A stretch of 64,000 bases of DNA from Deltaproteobacteria bacterium. Its GTDB lineage: Bacteria; Myxococcota; Kuafuiibacteriia; Kuafuiibacteriales; Kuafuiibacteriaceae. Positions 8,090-16,973 of this stretch are shown here, one piece after another. The notes under the pieces were generated by a model. The model did no database searches. It had not been told where the DNA came from and was given only the letters and a program-made list of their open reading frames with translations. A program made the translations under genes and the position numbers. The DNA is taken from positions 434,001 through 498,000 of the forward strand of contig JACKEN010000002.1 in assembly GCA_020632995.1 (NCBI GenBank), read 5' to 3'. Numbering within the stretch: position 1 is the stretch's first letter; every line of letters starts with the position of its first letter.

Positions 8090-9370
8090 ATGATGCGCGA
8101 GCCTGTAGTCATCATGGATGGCGCGAAGCGGACCCCGCGCGCCGATATCCTCATCAACAACCGGGAGCCGGGGCTCTTCTCCCGCTTCAGCACCAACCAG
8201 CTGGGCGGCATGGCGATCAAGGCCACCGTCGAGTCCAGCGGGGTCGACCCGAGCAAGATCGGGCACGTGATCATGGGCATGGCCCAGCACAGCCACCGGG
8301 ACTCGATCTACGCGGCCCGGGGCATGGCGTGGCACGGCGGCATCGATCACTCGGTGCCCGCCCTGACCGTGGCCCGGATCTGCGGCTCGGGGGCAGAGAG
8401 CGTGGCGGTGGGCACCGAGATGCTCCTGGCCGGGCTCCGCTACGACGAGGCGCGGCCCTTCCTGGTGGTGGGCGGCGCGGAGTCCATGCAGTACCCGTTC
8501 TGCCTCTACAACTACCGCGGCAAGAAGGTCGGCGAGGCGGTCCAGAAGTACGGCCCGGTGGACACCAAGGCCCTCGAGGCCGGCACCCATCTGCAAGACA
8601 TGTTGCTGATGAGCCTCTACGACCCGTCGGCCCAGATGTCGATGGCGAACACCGCGGAGGAGCTCGGGCGCCGCTACAAGATCACCCGGGCCGAGGCCGA
8701 CGAGTTCGGCTACCGGTCGCAGGTGAACGCGAAGGCGGCTCGGGACGCGGGCTGGTTCGACGCCGAGACGGTCTCGGTCGACGTGGTCGCCGACGGCGCA
8801 GCCGCGCCGATGACCGTCAAGCACGACACCCACATCCTGGACGACGTCTCGCTCGCCAAGATGGGCCGGCTCCCCGCCGCGTTCGAGGCGGGCGGCATCG
8901 TCACCGCGGGCAACGCGTCCGCGGTGGTGGACGGCGCCGGCGCGATGATCCTGGGCAAGGAGCGGGACGCGGAGCAGGCTGGGTTGACGCCCCTGGTGCG
9001 GGTGGTGGGCATCGGCACCGCCGGGTGCGATCCGCGGATCATGGGCTGGGGCCCCGTCCCCGCGGCCGAGAAGGCCCTCGCCATGGCCGGCATCAAGGGC
9101 GAGCAGATCGAGCACGTGGAGCTGAACGAGGCCTTCGCGCCCCAGGCCCTCGCGGTGATCCGGGACTGGCGCGACCAGCTCGGGATCGACCCCGCGACGG
9201 TCAACCCGATGGGCGGCGCCATCGCCCTCGGTCACCCGCTCGGGGCCACCGGCGCGATCCTCACCGTGACCTGCGCCTATGCGCTGCGCAGGAAGCAGGA
9301 GCGCTACGGCCTCGTGAGCATGTGCATCGGCGGCGGCCAGGGCATCGCCCTCGTGCTCGAGCGCGTCTGA
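8090..9370 (+). CDS. Acetyl-CoA acyltransferase (thiolase) of beta-oxidation
   Basis: 426 residues. It performs thiolytic cleavage of 3-ketoacyl-CoA. All thiolase motifs are present: nucleophile Cys98 in RICGSG, NEAF with the His-activating Asn, GHPLGATGA with the catalytic His, and a C-terminal CIGGGQG holding the proton-donor Cys. AGGAGGG at 8076-8082, seven bases before the ATG at 8090, is a strong ribosome-binding site. It sits directly downstream of the fused dehydrogenase/hydratase and completes a two-gene beta-oxidation complex, analogous to FadBA or FadJI but with the fusion inverted. Substrate chain length cannot be judged. Confidence 0.93.
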   Translation: MMREPVVIMDGAKRTPRADILINNREPGLFSRFSTNQLGGMAIKATVESSGVDPSKIGHVIMGMAQHSHRDSIYAARGMAWHGGIDHSVPALTVARICGSGAESVAVGTEMLLAGLRYDEARPFLVVGGAESMQYPFCLYNYRGKKVGEAVQKYGPVDTKALEAGTHLQDMLLMSLYDPSAQMSMANTAEELGRRYKITRAEADEFGYRSQVNAKAARDAGWFDAETVSVDVVADGAAAPMTVKHDTHILDDVSLAKMGRLPAAFEAGGIVTAGNASAVVDGAGAMILGKERDAEQAGLTPLVRVVGIGTAGCDPRIMGWGPVPAAEKALAMAGIKGEQIEHVELNEAFAPQALAVIRDWRDQLGIDPATVNPMGGAIALGHPLGATGAILTVTCAYALRRKQERYGLVSMCIGGGQGIALVLERV

Positions 9371-9394
9371 GCGCACCGCGCGTCTGCTTGCGCT

Positions 9395-11089
9395 ATGGTG
9401 GGCGCCGTGAGCCGCCGCCTCCCCCTGTTCGTCGCCGCCGCCTTCGCCCTCACCGCGTGTGAGGGCGAGGGCTTCGTGAAGCTCGGCCCCCCCGTGATCC
9501 TGGTGAACGTGGACACGGTCGCGTTCGGCCAGGTGCCGGTGGGCTTCCAGACCACGCGCCGGGTCACGGTGGTGAACGCGGGCGAGCTGGCCCTCGAGAT
9601 CAGCCGCCTCGCCACCGACGGCGCCGCGGCGTTCACGGTGAGCGGGGGGGCGGACGTCATCGCGCCCGGCCAGGAGCTCGAGCTGGTGCTCAGCTTCGCC
9701 CCCACCGCGGTCGGGGCCCTCGCCGGCCGCCTCGTCGTCGAGAGCAACGCGTCCAACGCGTCGACCAAGGCCGTGCCCCTCACCGGCGAGGGCGTCCCCG
9801 CGGTGACCTGCGGGGACTGCGCGACACCCCCGGCCCCGGCCTGCCTCAGCGCCGACGATCGCGTGACCTGGGCCGAGACCGGCACCTGCGTGATGGGCGA
9901 GTGCGAGTACACCGCGACGGTGGTGCGGTGCGCCGAGGGGTGCGTGGAGGCCTCCGGGAGCTGCCGCGGCGAGGCTCCCGACGCGGGCTTCTCACAAGAC
10001 GCCGAGGTCACCGACGCCGAGGTCACCGACACCGGCGTGCCTGCCGACACCGGTGTGCCCGACACCGGCACCCCCGACACCGGCGCCCCGGACACCGGCG
10101 CCCCCGACACCGGCGCGCCCGACACCGGGCCGGCGGTGGACGCCGGCATCCCCCCCGACGTGGACGGCGGGGTGGTGACGGTGTGCAGCTACGACGCGGG
10201 GGTCACCGACGCCGGGCTCGGCGCGCCCAGCGCCTCGTGGGACACCGCGGGGGAGTACAGCTTCATCGTCCCGAGCGGGGTGAGCGAGGTCCTGGTGCGC
10301 GCGTGGGGCGGCGGGGGCCAGGGCGGCAACCAGGACGGCGCCACCGGCGGCGGCGGGGCCTTCGTGCAAGGCCGCTTGCAGGTCTCGGGGGGTGAGCTCC
10401 TGCGGATCTGGGTGGCCCAGGGCGGCTCGATGTCCCTCGGGAACGGCGGCGGCGCCTCCTACGTCCGCCGCGGCACCCAGGACCTCGTGGTGGCGGGCGG
10501 CGGCGGGGGCGGCGGCAGCGACGGGAACTCCGGCAACAGCATGGCCGGCGGCGCGGGCGGCGCGGGTGGGCCGAGCGGCGAGAGCGGCCAGGACGGCCTC
10601 GGCACCATCGGCGCGTACTGCACCCTGGTCACCGGTGGGGCCGGCGCCACCGCCACCGGGCCCGGCGCGGGCGGCATCGCCCAGGGCACCGGGCCGACCC
10701 GCTGCGACGGCCAGCCCGGCGACCGGGACATCGGCGGCCGCGCCACCGGCTCGAACGGCACCTGCCAGACCACCCCCGGGGCCCAGGCCTGGCGCGCGGG
10801 CGGCGGGCAGGCCAACGGCGGCGGCGGGGGCGGCGGCGCCGGCTACTTCGGCGGGGGCGGCGCGGGCTTCATCTGGACCTACTGCGGCGCGGGTGGGGGT
10901 GGCGGCGCCTCCTACACCGATCCCGCGGTCACCGCGGTGGTGCACGAGGGGGGCGCCCGCTGGCAGCAGGGGCGGGCCACCGAGTCCTCGGGGGCGGGGC
11001 GGGGCGGGGAACGCTGCCGCGGCGGCATCGGGGTGCCCCCGTGCACGTGCAACTCGGGGGCGCCGGGGCGGGTCGAGCTCTACTACTGA
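9395..11089 (+). CDS. Surface lipoprotein: ASH-like domain, PDTG linker, glycine-rich domain
   Basis: 564 residues from ATG 9395; a GTG four codons later (9407) gives a tidier signal peptide. The lipobox is ALTAC. Residues about 30-135 resemble an ASH/Hydin-type Ig fold (VDTVAFGQVPVG, later LVLSFAPTAVG). A small Cys-rich segment follows. Residues about 200-250 are a linker of repeated PDTG units ending in DAG stretches. The rest is a glycine-rich domain starting at the YSFIVPSGVSEVLVRAWGGG element and rich in GGGG runs, like the Pfam Gly_rich domain found in secreted bacterial proteins. No enzymatic motif is visible. It is likely anchored in the outer membrane and displayed or periplasmic. 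Confidence 0.75.
   Translation: MVGAVSRRLPLFVAAAFALTACEGEGFVKLGPPVILVNVDTVAFGQVPVGFQTTRRVTVVNAGELALEISRLATDGAAAFTVSGGADVIAPGQELELVLSFAPTAVGALAGRLVVESNASNASTKAVPLTGEGVPAVTCGDCATPPAPACLSADDRVTWAETGTCVMGECEYTATVVRCAEGCVEASGSCRGEAPDAGFSQDAEVTDAEVTDTGVPADTGVPDTGTPDTGAPDTGAPDTGAPDTGPAVDAGIPPDVDGGVVTVCSYDAGVTDAGLGAPSASWDTAGEYSFIVPSGVSEVLVRAWGGGGQGGNQDGATGGGGAFVQGRLQVSGGELLRIWVAQGGSMSLGNGGGASYVRRGTQDLVVAGGGGGGGSDGNSGNSMAGGAGGAGGPSGESGQDGLGTIGAYCTLVTGGAGATATGPGAGGIAQGTGPTRCDGQPGDRDIGGRATGSNGTCQTTPGAQAWRAGGGQANGGGGGGGAGYFGGGGAGFIWTYCGAGGGGGASYTDPAVTAVVHEGGARWQQGRATESSGAGRGGERCRGGIGVPPCTCNSGAPGRVELYY
9992..10150 (+). repeat. Short tandem coding repeat (PDTG linker)
   Basis: Degenerate 12- to 15-bp units of the form GACACCGGCGCCCC encode repeated PDTG/APDTG in the lipoprotein. 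The array is nearly perfect at its centre (about 10060-10130), which makes slippage-driven length change likely. It also produces repetitive open frames on the opposite strand that are not genes. Confidence 0.7.
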
Positions 11090-11094
11090 CCCCG

Positions 11095-11117
11095 GATCGT
11101 TTAAACGAGACACGATC
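11095..11117. promoter_or_regulatory. AT-rich palindromic element before an outer-membrane protein gene
   Basis: The 10-bp palindrome CGTTTAAACG (11098-11107) is nested in a pair of arms GATCGT (11095-11100) and ACGATC (11112-11117). It is followed by an AT-richer stretch up to about 11145, unusual for this genome and upstream of the gene at 11190. It may be an operator or promoter region for that gene, or part of the terminator of the gene before it. Confidence 0.4.
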
Positions 11118-11189
11118 TCACTAAAGTTCGAAACAAAAGCCTGAAGCGCCGGGCTGCACTCGACGACCTCGCTCCTTGGAGGTCCTCCA

Positions 11190-12245
11190 ATGCACCACGC
11201 GCGCCCCGGCATCCGATCATCCCTGCTCCTCGGCTCCTTCCTGATGGCCGCGTCACCTGCGTCGGCCATGCCCACCGGGATGACCTCCACCGAGGTGGGC
11301 GGGGTCGAGGGTGAGGCGGAGACCGAGGGCGAGACCGTGCTCGAGCCGTCGGCCATGGTCTCGGTGGTCTCGGAGCTCTCGGGGGACGGCGCGGCGGTGG
11401 ACCTGTCTCAGCTCGAGGCGGCCCTCGCGTTCGAGCGCGGCTGGCTCGGGGCCGAGGGGGTGCTGTCGGTGAGCGCGGACGGCGTGGCGCTCGGCTTCAT
11501 GGCGGCGGAGCTGCGCATCGTGGGGCCGCACCAGGCGATGCGGGACGCCGACGTCGCCCTGACCCTCTTCGGGGGCAAGATCGACGCGCCGATCGGCTTC
11601 GACGCCGACCAGTACCAGGACCTGCAGCGGCCGATGATCAGCGCGCCGCTCCTCCTCGAGGCCACCCACGACGAGTGGAACGACTGGGGCGCCGGGGTCC
11701 GGCTGGGGGTGGACGACCTCGAGGTCACGGTGTTCGGGGCCCGCGCCTACGCGCCTGCGGCGGCCGAAGCGACAGAGGTCGGCACCGACCTGGCCACGGA
11801 GGCCGAGGCCGCCACGGCAGGGGCCTGGACGCCCGGGCCCGCCTTCGGGGCCAGGGGCCGCTACGCGCTGACCAACTGGGCGGCGGTGGCCACCTCCGGC
11901 GCTGCGATCTTCGACACCGAGCTGACCCTGCGCGCGGGCCTCGCCGAGGCCGACGTCGAGGTCGAGCTGGCGCAAGTGAAGCTGCGGGCCGAGGGCCTGG
12001 TGCAGCTCACGATGGACGCGGGCCCGGTGTTCGGCGCCTACGTCACCGCCCAGCGGACCTTCGGGTGGTTCGAGGCCGCGGCCCGGGCCGAGCTGGTCGT
12101 GCGCGGCGCCGAGGTGGAGCCCAGGCTGGGGGTCACCGCCGGCGCGGCGGTCTGGCCGGAGCACCTCCTGGTACGGGCGGAGTACGATACGGACCTCTCT
12201 CGCCTCGAGGACCGGGTGCAGCTGCAGGTCGTGGCCGCTCTCTAG
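11190..12245 (+). CDS. Predicted outer-membrane beta-barrel (porin-like) protein
   Basis: 351 residues. A Sec signal peptide ends near SPASA (residues about 20-28). The mature part alternates hydrophobic and polar residues, contains many Gly/Asp turns, and has almost no Cys. The segment FGGKIDAPIGFDADQY with a following HDEWNDWGAGVRLG resembles plug or strand regions of large bacterial porins, where an F-G-K-x-DAP-x-G motif is common. GGAGG before ATG 11190 supports the start. I cannot name a substrate. It stands between two secreted-protein genes and appears to have its own promoter. Confidence 0.6.
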   Translation: MHHARPGIRSSLLLGSFLMAASPASAMPTGMTSTEVGGVEGEAETEGETVLEPSAMVSVVSELSGDGAAVDLSQLEAALAFERGWLGAEGVLSVSADGVALGFMAAELRIVGPHQAMRDADVALTLFGGKIDAPIGFDADQYQDLQRPMISAPLLLEATHDEWNDWGAGVRLGVDDLEVTVFGARAYAPAAAEATEVGTDLATEAEAATAGAWTPGPAFGARGRYALTNWAAVATSGAAIFDTELTLRAGLAEADVEVELAQVKLRAEGLVQLTMDAGPVFGAYVTAQRTFGWFEAAARAELVVRGAEVEPRLGVTAGAAVWPEHLLVRAEYDTDLSRLEDRVQLQVVAAL

Positions 12246-12291
12246 CTGGCCGACCTTGCTTCCAGCCCCCGGGGCTGCTCAAACCGTGGGC

Positions 12292-12771
12292 ATGGATCTC
12301 ATCGGAGCCCTCTCCTCGCAGCTCAACCTCCCCGAGGGTCAGGCCAAGGGCCTGGCCGGCGGTCTCCTCAACCTGGTGCAAGGCGCGGTGAAGGAGCAGG
12401 TCTCCCCCGAGGCGGCGGGCCAGCTCGCGCAGGCGATGCCCGAGGCCAACGCGTGGGCCCAGGAGGCCCCGGCCGAGGCGGCGGGGGGCGGTGGCCTGGG
12501 CGACCTGCTCGGCATGGGCATGAGCATGCTGGGCGCGAGCGGCGGCACCGCGGGCCTGGTGGCCGGGGTCGCGAAGCTGATCGAGAAGTTCGGCCTCGAG
12601 CCCTCGCACGCCGCGGTGGCGGCGCCGCTGGTGGCGAAGTTCATCGAGTCGAAGGTCGACCCGGGGCTCCTCGCGAAGGTGCAACCCGTCTTGTCGATGC
12701 TCACCGGCGGCGGCGGCGCCCCGGCCGGGGGCGGCGGGCTGGGCGGGATGCTCGGCGGCCTCCTCGGCTAG
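12292..12771 (+). CDS. DUF2780-like (VcgC/VcgE-type) protein
   Basis: 159 residues from ATG 12292; a TTG at 12256 would add 12 unconvincing residues. The sequence is a helical protein with a Gly-rich centre and end: LIGALSSQLNLPEGQAKGL, then a GGTAGLVAGVAKLIEKFGL block and VDPGLLAKVQPVL. This arrangement resembles the DUF2780 family. That family has no established function. No signal peptide is evident. The Gly-rich tail (GGGGLGGMLGGLLG) is typical of the family's low-complexity C-terminus. It lies 46 bp after the porin-like gene. Confidence 0.6.
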   Translation: MDLIGALSSQLNLPEGQAKGLAGGLLNLVQGAVKEQVSPEAAGQLAQAMPEANAWAQEAPAEAAGGGGLGDLLGMGMSMLGASGGTAGLVAGVAKLIEKFGLEPSHAAVAAPLVAKFIESKVDPGLLAKVQPVLSMLTGGGGAPAGGGGLGGMLGGLLG

Positions 12772-12825
12772 CTGGGGCCGCCTGGTCGCCTTTGACCCGC
12801 GCGCAACGGTGCACATCAGCGGGCG

Positions 12826-13278
12826 GTGAGCTACGCGATCAGCGGCAGTGAGATCACCTGCGCTTGCCCCAGCTGCGGCCAGCGCAACCGCGTCCCTCCG
12901 GGGCACCTCACGTCTCGCGGCAAGTGCGGCGCCTGTGGGGCCGCCTTCGGTCCCCTCGACCACCCCCTCTCGGTGGGCCCCGCGGGCTTCGACGCGATCG
13001 TGTCGAAGGCCAAGGCGCCCGTGCTCGTGGACTTCTGGGCGGAGTGGTGCGCGCCCTGCCGGATGGCCGCGCCCCACGTGGCCAAGACCGCGCTCGAGAT
13101 GGCGGGCCAGGCGGTGGTGCTGAAGGTGGACACCGAGGCCCACCCCGGGCTGGCGGCGCGCTTCCAGGTTCGAGGGATCCCCTTCTTCGCGGTGCTCAAG
13201 GGCGGCCGGCCGGTGGTCCAGCAGGCCGGGCTCGTGGGCGCCGACCAGCTGCAGGCGTGGCTCCGGCAGGCGCTGTGA
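12826..13278 (+). CDS. trxC: Thioredoxin 2 (zinc-binding)
   Basis: 150 residues with a GTG start. The N-terminal extension has two CxxC pairs (Cys14/Cys17 and Cys34/Cys37) that bind zinc in Trx2 proteins. The thioredoxin fold follows, with FWAEWCAPC (redox Cys75 and Cys78) and the cis-Pro in GIPFF. It acts in the cytoplasm as a general disulfide reductase, often tied to oxidative stress. An extra upstream Cys12 gives CACPSC, a small variation. No partner reductase is nearby. Confidence 0.92.
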   Translation: MSYAISGSEITCACPSCGQRNRVPPGHLTSRGKCGACGAAFGPLDHPLSVGPAGFDAIVSKAKAPVLVDFWAEWCAPCRMAAPHVAKTALEMAGQAVVLKVDTEAHPGLAARFQVRGIPFFAVLKGGRPVVQQAGLVGADQLQAWLRQAL

Positions 13279-13327
13279 CCCCCTGCGCCTTTACTTGCGG
13301 GACGGTCATCCGATAGTACCATTTCAG

Positions 13328-14395
13328 GTGCTGAGACTTCCGTTTCTGACATCTATTGGTGTTTTTCTGTGCGTTGCGGCCACCCCGGCCCAGGCCCAGG
13401 AAGACGGGGAGGGCGCCGACCGGCCGCCCGCGCGCCTGGTCGGCCGCCTGGCCGGGGCCGACTCCGCGGCCAAGGTGCGGGCGGGGATCTGGTACGCGAA
13501 CCTGAGCCGGGGGCTCTTCTCCTACATGCAGTCCTCGGAGGTTGTGGGGCCGCCGAACTCCGCGGTGGGCCGCGGCACCGGCCTGATCACCGAGCTGGGC
13601 TTCCAGCTCACCCTCGGGGACTACGACTTCGCGGTCTCGGCCCTCACCGACGAGCTCATCGCGCCCGCCAACGACGCGCTGGACGAGATCGAGAACCCGA
13701 TCGCGCGCACCGTGCTCCGGGAGCTGCTCGGCGAGCTCAAGAGCCGCGCCCTCGACCAGCTGGTGGGCACCGAGGTGGGCCTTGGCCTGCGCTACGGCAG
13801 CTTCAAGGGGGTCTTCGACGGAACGAAGTTCGGCTTTCGGGACAACGCGGTCTTCCTCGGTGGCCGGGTGGAGCCGTGGTCCTCGTCGTACTTCTCGGGC
13901 CAGCTCCAGGCGCGCATCGGCGAGTACGTGGACTGGCTCTTCGTGCGCTACTCGCGCTTCTCGAAGCCCCAGGCCTTCGAGATCGTGGGGGTCGAGCCCT
14001 TCGGCCTGCAGACCACCCACGTGAACGCGGCGGGCGTCGGGGTGCGCTTCGAGCGGGTGAACGACGACGACCCCGGCCTCTTCGACTTCGAGTACGACCT
14101 CTCGGTCATCCCCCTCACCGGCTTCGCGGTGGTGGGCTACGGCGAGTGGGGGAGCTTGGTGGGGGCGCTGTTCGAGATGGAGGCCTCCATCACCGGCACC
14201 CTCTTCATCGATCTCGACAGCTGGATCGCGCTCAAGCTCTACGCGGGCTTTCGCGCGGACATGATCTCGCCCCTCGGTGGCGCCTTCGGCGGCCTGTCCT
14301 CGGGCTTCGACGAGCAGGACCCCAACGAGGTGACCCTGCTGTTGCCCGACTACCTGATCTGGGGGCCCATCGCGGGGCTGGAGGTGGTGCTGTGA
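13328..14395 (+). CDS. Secreted protein of unknown function, possible outer-membrane barrel
   Basis: 355 residues from GTG 13328, chosen because it places a clean signal peptide (LRLPFLTSIGVFL..ATPAQAQ) at the very N-terminus; a TTG at 13295 is possible. The mature protein has many alternating beta-type segments ending in aromatic residues, a Gly-rich spacing and no Cys, compatible with a beta-barrel. I do not recognise a family. It overlaps the next lipoprotein gene by four bases (GTGA), so the two are co-translated and may work together at the outer membrane. Confidence 0.6.
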   Translation: MLRLPFLTSIGVFLCVAATPAQAQEDGEGADRPPARLVGRLAGADSAAKVRAGIWYANLSRGLFSYMQSSEVVGPPNSAVGRGTGLITELGFQLTLGDYDFAVSALTDELIAPANDALDEIENPIARTVLRELLGELKSRALDQLVGTEVGLGLRYGSFKGVFDGTKFGFRDNAVFLGGRVEPWSSSYFSGQLQARIGEYVDWLFVRYSRFSKPQAFEIVGVEPFGLQTTHVNAAGVGVRFERVNDDDPGLFDFEYDLSVIPLTGFAVVGYGEWGSLVGALFEMEASITGTLFIDLDSWIALKLYAGFRADMISPLGGAFGGLSSGFDEQDPNEVTLLLPDYLIWGPIAGLEVVL

Positions 14396-16065
14396 GGCGG
14401 CTCCTCTTCCTGCTCGCCGCCGCGCTCCCCGCCGCGGGGTGCGCCCTGGAGTCGCCGACGGTGTCCTGCACCGGGGCGCAGGACTGCTTGCTCCCGCTGG
14501 TGTGCTGTGCAGGTGGGCTTGCGGTGGAGTACGGCGGCTTCAGCGGCCCTACCTGCCTCGCTCAGGCGGAGTGCGTGGCCGGCGGCGGCAGCTACGCCGC
14601 CTTCTTCCCCGAGGGGGCGCCGTGCGGCCGGGTGGCGGGGGCGGAGGCCTGCGAGGCGGGCCTGGTCTGCTGTGAGAAGACCCTCACCTGCCAGACCGAG
14701 TCCGGCTGCCAGGCGGCGCCGGTGCCCCCCGAGGTCACCCCGGGCGAGGCGGCGGTGTGCGGCGGCGACAGCGACTGCGCCGAGGGGATCTGCTGCGGCA
14801 TCTCCTGGATCCAGCGCGAGGGCGCCTGCCGCGGGGTGGCGGACTGCGCCGCCGCCAACGGCATCGTGACCCCGCGCCCCGACGCGGGGGTGAGCGGCGC
14901 GCCGGACGCGGGCGTCGACGGCGGGGTCGAGGCGAGCCTGGCCGAGCAGATCTGCGAGGCCGCGTTCTGCCTCCCCACCGGCGAGAAGGCGCCCAGCGGC
15001 GCGGAGCGCGAGGCGTGCAAGCAGGCCTTCGACGCTGGCGTGGACGCGCTCGGGCGCGGTGGCCTGAGCCCCAGCCAGGCCTGCCTCGACGCGGTGAGCG
15101 CGAGCCGGGCGCTCTGCCCCTACCTGTTCCACTGGCGCGACCAGGTGGTGCCCGCGGTGGCCCCGAACCTCCCCGTCTTCCCCGGGGACTGCTACGCCCC
15201 CGCCCTCACCCAACCCCTCGCCGGGCCGGCCTGCGATCAGCTCGTGGCCTGCGGGGTGGTCGCAGACCGGGCGGCGTGCGTGGGCTGGGTCGGCGGCCTC
15301 ACCCACGACGCCCTGGTGCGGGTGGCGGAGGTGGCCTCCTGCGCCCTCGACCGTGACGCTCTGGGCTTCGCCGGCCAGCCCCTGCTCGGCAAGTGCACCG
15401 AGGACGCCCACTGCCCCGCCGGCACCGCGTGCGAGGCGGGGCTGGCCCCGGGCGGGGTGTGCACGCTCCTCGGCTGCGCCGACCCCGGCCCGTGCAGCGG
15501 GCTTGGCGGGGTGTGCGCGGGCGGCCTGTGCACGCTGGCCTGCAACCCGCGCCAGCAGAACGTCCTCGCGCGCCGGGCCGTCAAGCAGGCCTGCAACGCC
15601 CGGGTCTTCGCGGACGGGCGTCCGGCCGACCTCGGCTGCGGGCTCCAGGCCACCGGGGGCGCGGTCTGCCTCCCCGCGGTCGATCCGGACACCTGCGTGG
15701 GCGGCCTCGAGCCCCTGGCCGGGCCGGGCTACGGGCCCCTCGAGCACGGCTTCGGCTGCGCCGCGGTCACCACCTCGACCCTCACCTTGTTCAGCCGCTG
15801 CGAGGTGCCGGGGGCAGGGGGGCCGAACCCGTGCGGGGAGGGCGTCTGCGTGGGGCAGGGGATGGAGGGGCGGTGCCTCGACCCGTGCGTCTCGACCCCG
15901 GTGGACGTGGCTGGGTTCATGTGCCCGGCGGACCAGGCGTGCATGGACGACCCCGAGCTGGGCTGGGGCGGCCTCGGCTACTGCAGGTTACGTTGCGATC
16001 AGGGCCAGGCGTGCCCGGCCGGGACCACCTGCCAGCGGAGCTGGCCCGCCTCGTACTGCCGGTGA
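14392..16065 (+). CDS. Cysteine-rich lipoprotein of unknown function
   Basis: 557 residues. The GTG start overlaps the upstream stop (GTGA). The signal peptide ends in the lipobox AAGC. The mature protein has dozens of Cys in short CxxG..C clusters (for example VCCAGG, DSDCAEGICCG, CPAGTACEAG), with a DAGVSGAPDAGVDGG linker at about residue 165. Cys-rich lipoproteins with DAG linkers are typical of myxobacterial secreted proteins; no enzymatic motif is visible. It is translationally coupled to the barrel-like protein upstream and convergent with the sulfurtransferase gene six bases downstream. Confidence 0.7.
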   Translation: MRRLLFLLAAALPAAGCALESPTVSCTGAQDCLLPLVCCAGGLAVEYGGFSGPTCLAQAECVAGGGSYAAFFPEGAPCGRVAGAEACEAGLVCCEKTLTCQTESGCQAAPVPPEVTPGEAAVCGGDSDCAEGICCGISWIQREGACRGVADCAAANGIVTPRPDAGVSGAPDAGVDGGVEASLAEQICEAAFCLPTGEKAPSGAEREACKQAFDAGVDALGRGGLSPSQACLDAVSASRALCPYLFHWRDQVVPAVAPNLPVFPGDCYAPALTQPLAGPACDQLVACGVVADRAACVGWVGGLTHDALVRVAEVASCALDRDALGFAGQPLLGKCTEDAHCPAGTACEAGLAPGGVCTLLGCADPGPCSGLGGVCAGGLCTLACNPRQQNVLARRAVKQACNARVFADGRPADLGCGLQATGGAVCLPAVDPDTCVGGLEPLAGPGYGPLEHGFGCAAVTTSTLTLFSRCEVPGAGGPNPCGEGVCVGQGMEGRCLDPCVSTPVDVAGFMCPADQACMDDPELGWGGLGYCRLRCDQGQACPAGTTCQRSWPASYCR

Positions 16066-16071
16066 GTCCGT

Positions 16072-16911
16072 CTATCCGGTGAGGATCTCGGTGTCGTCGC
16101 GCCCGCCCCACTCCGCCCAGCTGCCGTCGTAGAGCGACGCCTCGGGGGCGCCGAGCTCGAACAGGGCGAGGGCGAGGATGGCGGCGGTGACGCCGGACCC
16201 GCAGGTGGTGACGGCGGGGGCGGCGAGGTCGACCCCCGCCGCGAGGAAGGCGGCGCGGAGCTCGTCCGGCTCACGCAGGGCACCTTGCGGGGTGAGGAGG
16301 TCCTCGTAGGGGAGGTTGAGGCTGTTGGGCATCCGGCCGCTCCGGACCCCGGGCCGCGGCTCGGGGGCGGTCCCCCGGAAGCGCCCGGCCGAGCGCGCGT
16401 CGACCACCTGGGGGGTCCCGAGGGCGGCGCTGGCCCGCATCTGCGCCAGGCTCCGGACGAGCTCGGGCCGCAGCCGCGGCTGATAGCGCATCGGGACCGA
16501 GGTGGGGACCTCGTCGGTGAGGGGGTGACCTGCGGCCCGCCACGCCGGCAAGCCACCTTGCAGGACCGACACCCGGACGTGCCCGAAGCCTCGGAAGGTC
16601 CACCAGACCCGAGGTGAGGTGATCACCCCCGCGCCGTCATAGACCACCACGTGGTGGTGGTTCGAGACCCCCAGGGCGGCGGCGTGCCCGGCGAACGCGT
16701 TGGGGGTGGGGAGCATGTGGGGCAGGGCGGTGCTGCGGTCCGCGACCTCGTCGATGTCGAAGTAGCGCGCGCCCGGGATGTGCGCCGCGGCAAACTCGGC
16801 CCGAGGATCGCGCTGGGCGGAGGGCAGGTACCAGGACCCGTCCAGGATCCGGAGGTCGGGGTCGGCCAGGTGATCGAGGAGCCACGCGGGGCTCACCAGG
16901 GCGGAGGTCAC
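16072..16911 (-). CDS. sseA: 3-mercaptopyruvate sulfurtransferase (two rhodanese domains)
   Basis: 279 residues. It transfers sulfur from mercaptopyruvate or thiosulfate to an acceptor. The N-terminal non-catalytic rhodanese domain shows LRILDGSWYLP and HIPGARYFDID; the C-terminal domain shows VVDARSAGRFRG and the active loop CGSGVTA (Cys near residue 237). The CGSGVTA loop is the mercaptopyruvate-type signature, as against the CRxG-type loops of thiosulfate rhodaneses. The GTG start at 16911 is the first in-frame start before the domain. It is divergent from the hendecad-repeat cassette and convergent with the Cys-rich lipoprotein. Confidence 0.9.
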   Translation of the reverse strand: MTSALVSPAWLLDHLADPDLRILDGSWYLPSAQRDPRAEFAAAHIPGARYFDIDEVADRSTALPHMLPTPNAFAGHAAALGVSNHHHVVVYDGAGVITSPRVWWTFRGFGHVRVSVLQGGLPAWRAAGHPLTDEVPTSVPMRYQPRLRPELVRSLAQMRASAALGTPQVVDARSAGRFRGTAPEPRPGVRSGRMPNSLNLPYEDLLTPQGALREPDELRAAFLAAGVDLAAPAVTTCGSGVTAAILALALFELGAPEASLYDGSWAEWGGRDDTEILTG

Positions 16912-16973
16912 GCCACCATCATAGCCGAGGGTGTGCTCGGCTGTAGTCGCACAGTGAACATGGGCAGATTGCA

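Noticed and set aside
6136..8280. Long open frame (714 codons) on the minus strand over the beta-oxidation fusion
   Set aside because: His/Arg/Gly-rich shadow translation typical of high-GC antisense; no domain; the plus-strand gene has all motifs.
8030..9376. 448-codon minus-strand frame over the thiolase
   Set aside because: Antisense shadow, composition of shadow frames, no start context.
9304..10149. Minus-strand frame with VSGAPVSGAP repeats
   Set aside because: Produced by the reverse complement of the PDTG array in the real lipoprotein gene.
12263..12277. CAGCCCC/GGGGCTG palindrome considered as a terminator
   Set aside because: The loop is a single base, so the stem cannot close fully; no T-tract.
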